A stretch of 13,512 bases of DNA from an uncultured Oscillospiraceae bacterium (lineage in GTDB: Bacteria > Bacillota_A > Clostridia > Oscillospirales > Acutalibacteraceae), in NCBI GenBank assembly GCA_910589395.1, contig CAJUTL010000054.1:1-13512 (forward strand), given 5' to 3'. Position numbers and translations under genes: made by a program. The notes beneath the pieces were generated by a model that saw only the letters and a list, made by a program, of their open reading frames with translations, did no database searches and had not been told where the DNA came from. Below, one piece after another: positions 12,590 to 13,512 of this stretch; the first letter of the stretch is position 1; every line of letters begins with the position of its first letter.

Positions 12590-13512
12590 TCAATCGTCAT
12601 TCAATTTCTGAATTTTTTTGCTGTGCAGAGACAAAATACTCAGGACAAAGCCGCAGACTCCCGTACATAAAAACATAACAGCCATGCCGCTTCCTGCGCT
12701 ATTCCCTACGATTGTTCCCAGTATTCCTGCCAGCCTGTTTCCGGAAGCCATAAAGGGTTCAAAAACATAATCTGCCAGCCAGCCTCCGAGGATAATGCCG
12801 GCCGGAATCGTGCTGTACTGAATGGCGTTCCTGACGGCAAACACCCTCCCCTGCAGAGCGGCAGGAATCTTCCGATACAGTATCGTATTCTGATTTGCCA
12901 TGATAAATGGAATCGGCAGACTGGCAGCGACCGCAGCAGCGGACCACCAGAATACATTTTTCCCAACTGCCATCATCAAGTCCCCAAACAGAAAAGACAG
13001 TGCCGCCGAAACATAAATTGCCGCTGTCTTATGGCGGCTCTCTTTTTTCACGGAAACAATCATTCCTCCGGCAATCCCGCCTATTCCCATGCAGGCATTT
13101 ACCATTCCAAGCGCAACGCTGTCCCCGGAGCTTCTTGCCAGGATCATGGGTGATAAAATATTTTCATAGGTCAGCCTTGAACAGAAATTAATCAGCGCCA
13201 TTGTCAACATCATGTAAAAAATGCCCATTTCTTTTTTTAGAAAGTCAAACCCCTGCGCTATCCCGGCAAAGGGCGAGCTGTATGCTTTGTCCTGCGCCTG
13301 TTCTGGGATCGTAATATAAAACAGCAATACGCAAAAGGCAAAGGCAAAGCTCGCCAGATCTATCAGCAGGATAAGCGGAAGCCCGCCTACCGCAAACAGG
13401 AAAGCCGCCAGCATGGGGCTGAATACCACGATAAGATTACTGGAAAAAGAATTCATTCCGCTGACATTTGAAATCTTCTCCTTTGGCACAAGCCTTCCCG
13501 TTGCCACTGCGG
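12590..13512 (-). CDS. MFS transporter, 3' part (5' end outside window)
   Basis: 307 residues of the C-terminal part are visible; the frame stays open to the window edge and the first in-frame GTG (13507) is most likely internal. Eight or so hydrophobic segments remain. The interdomain stretch after PEQAQDK is typical of the MFS_3-type drug or siderophore exporters, and GGWLADYVFEP resembles the second-half copy of the loop motif. Expected full length is about 400-430 residues with 12 helices, so about a quarter is missing. Substrate is unknown; an efflux role is inference. Base composition is visibly more A/T-rich than the adjacent cellulase gene, consistent with a different origin. Confidence 0.85.
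   Translation of the reverse strand, partial: AVATGRLVPKEKISNVSGMNSFSSNLIVVFSPMLAAFLFAVGGLPLILLIDLASFAFAFCVLLFYITIPEQAQDKAYSSPFAGIAQGFDFLKKEMGIFYMMLTMALINFCSRLTYENILSPMILARSSGDSVALGMVNACMGIGGIAGGMIVSVKKESRHKTAAIYVSAALSFLFGDLMMAVGKNVFWWSAAAVAASLPIPFIMANQNTILYRKIPAALQGRVFAVRNAIQYSTIPAGIILGGWLADYVFEPFMASGNRLAGILGTIVGNSAGSGMAVMFLCTGVCGFVLSILSLHSKKIQKLNDD

Overview
The window looks like a chromosomal segment of a low-to-mid GC Gram-positive bacterium, most likely a gut-type clostridium (Oscillospiraceae or Lachnospiraceae-like). This rests on AGGAGG ribosome binding sites, sigma-A type -35/-10 boxes, a UPF0371 protein, a DUF4317 protein, S-layer homology (SLH) domains on a secreted cellulase, and clostridial-style dispersed palindromes between genes. 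The taxonomic call is inference; no rRNA or marker gene is present.

Layout. 1-507 is non-coding and repeat-rich. 508-1992 (-) encodes a UPF0371/DUF1846 protein, divergent from a DUF4317 protein (2308-3438, +); the spacer between them holds promoters, a dyad and a compact three-stem structure. A small alpha/beta hydrolase (3562-4188, -) has its own promoter with a perfect palindrome over the -35 box. 4269-5047 is a second non-coding repeat field that shares repeat families with the first. An AgrA/AgrC-like two-component system follows (regulator 6025-6756, kinase 5048-6025, both -). Next is a two-gene module on the minus strand: a RelB/DinJ-like ribbon-helix-helix protein (7997-8182) overlapping a HipA-like kinase-fold protein (6864-8003), driven by a near-consensus promoter. 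Divergent from it run three plus-strand genes: an Eis-like GNAT acetyltransferase (8399-9601), a monoacylglycerol-lipase-like hydrolase (9689-10627) and an SLH-anchored GH5 endoglucanase (10624-12183), the last two overlapping by ATGA. A 290-bp stretch of six consecutive inverted repeats separates this from the 3' part of an MFS transporter (12590-13512, -) that runs off the window.

The most interesting locus is the RHH plus HipA-like kinase pair. Classical HipA toxins pair with an HTH antitoxin (HipB), whereas DinJ/RelB proteins normally pair with RelE/YafQ RNases. The pair has the layout of a type II toxin-antitoxin operon with swapped partners. Secondary points are the structured leader region of the UPF0371 gene, the palindrome-controlled hydrolase promoter, the short three-helix sensor kinase without a nearby peptide gene, and the dense palindrome cluster at 12293-12583. 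Promoters, operators and structures were found by eye; no folding, alignment or database search was run.
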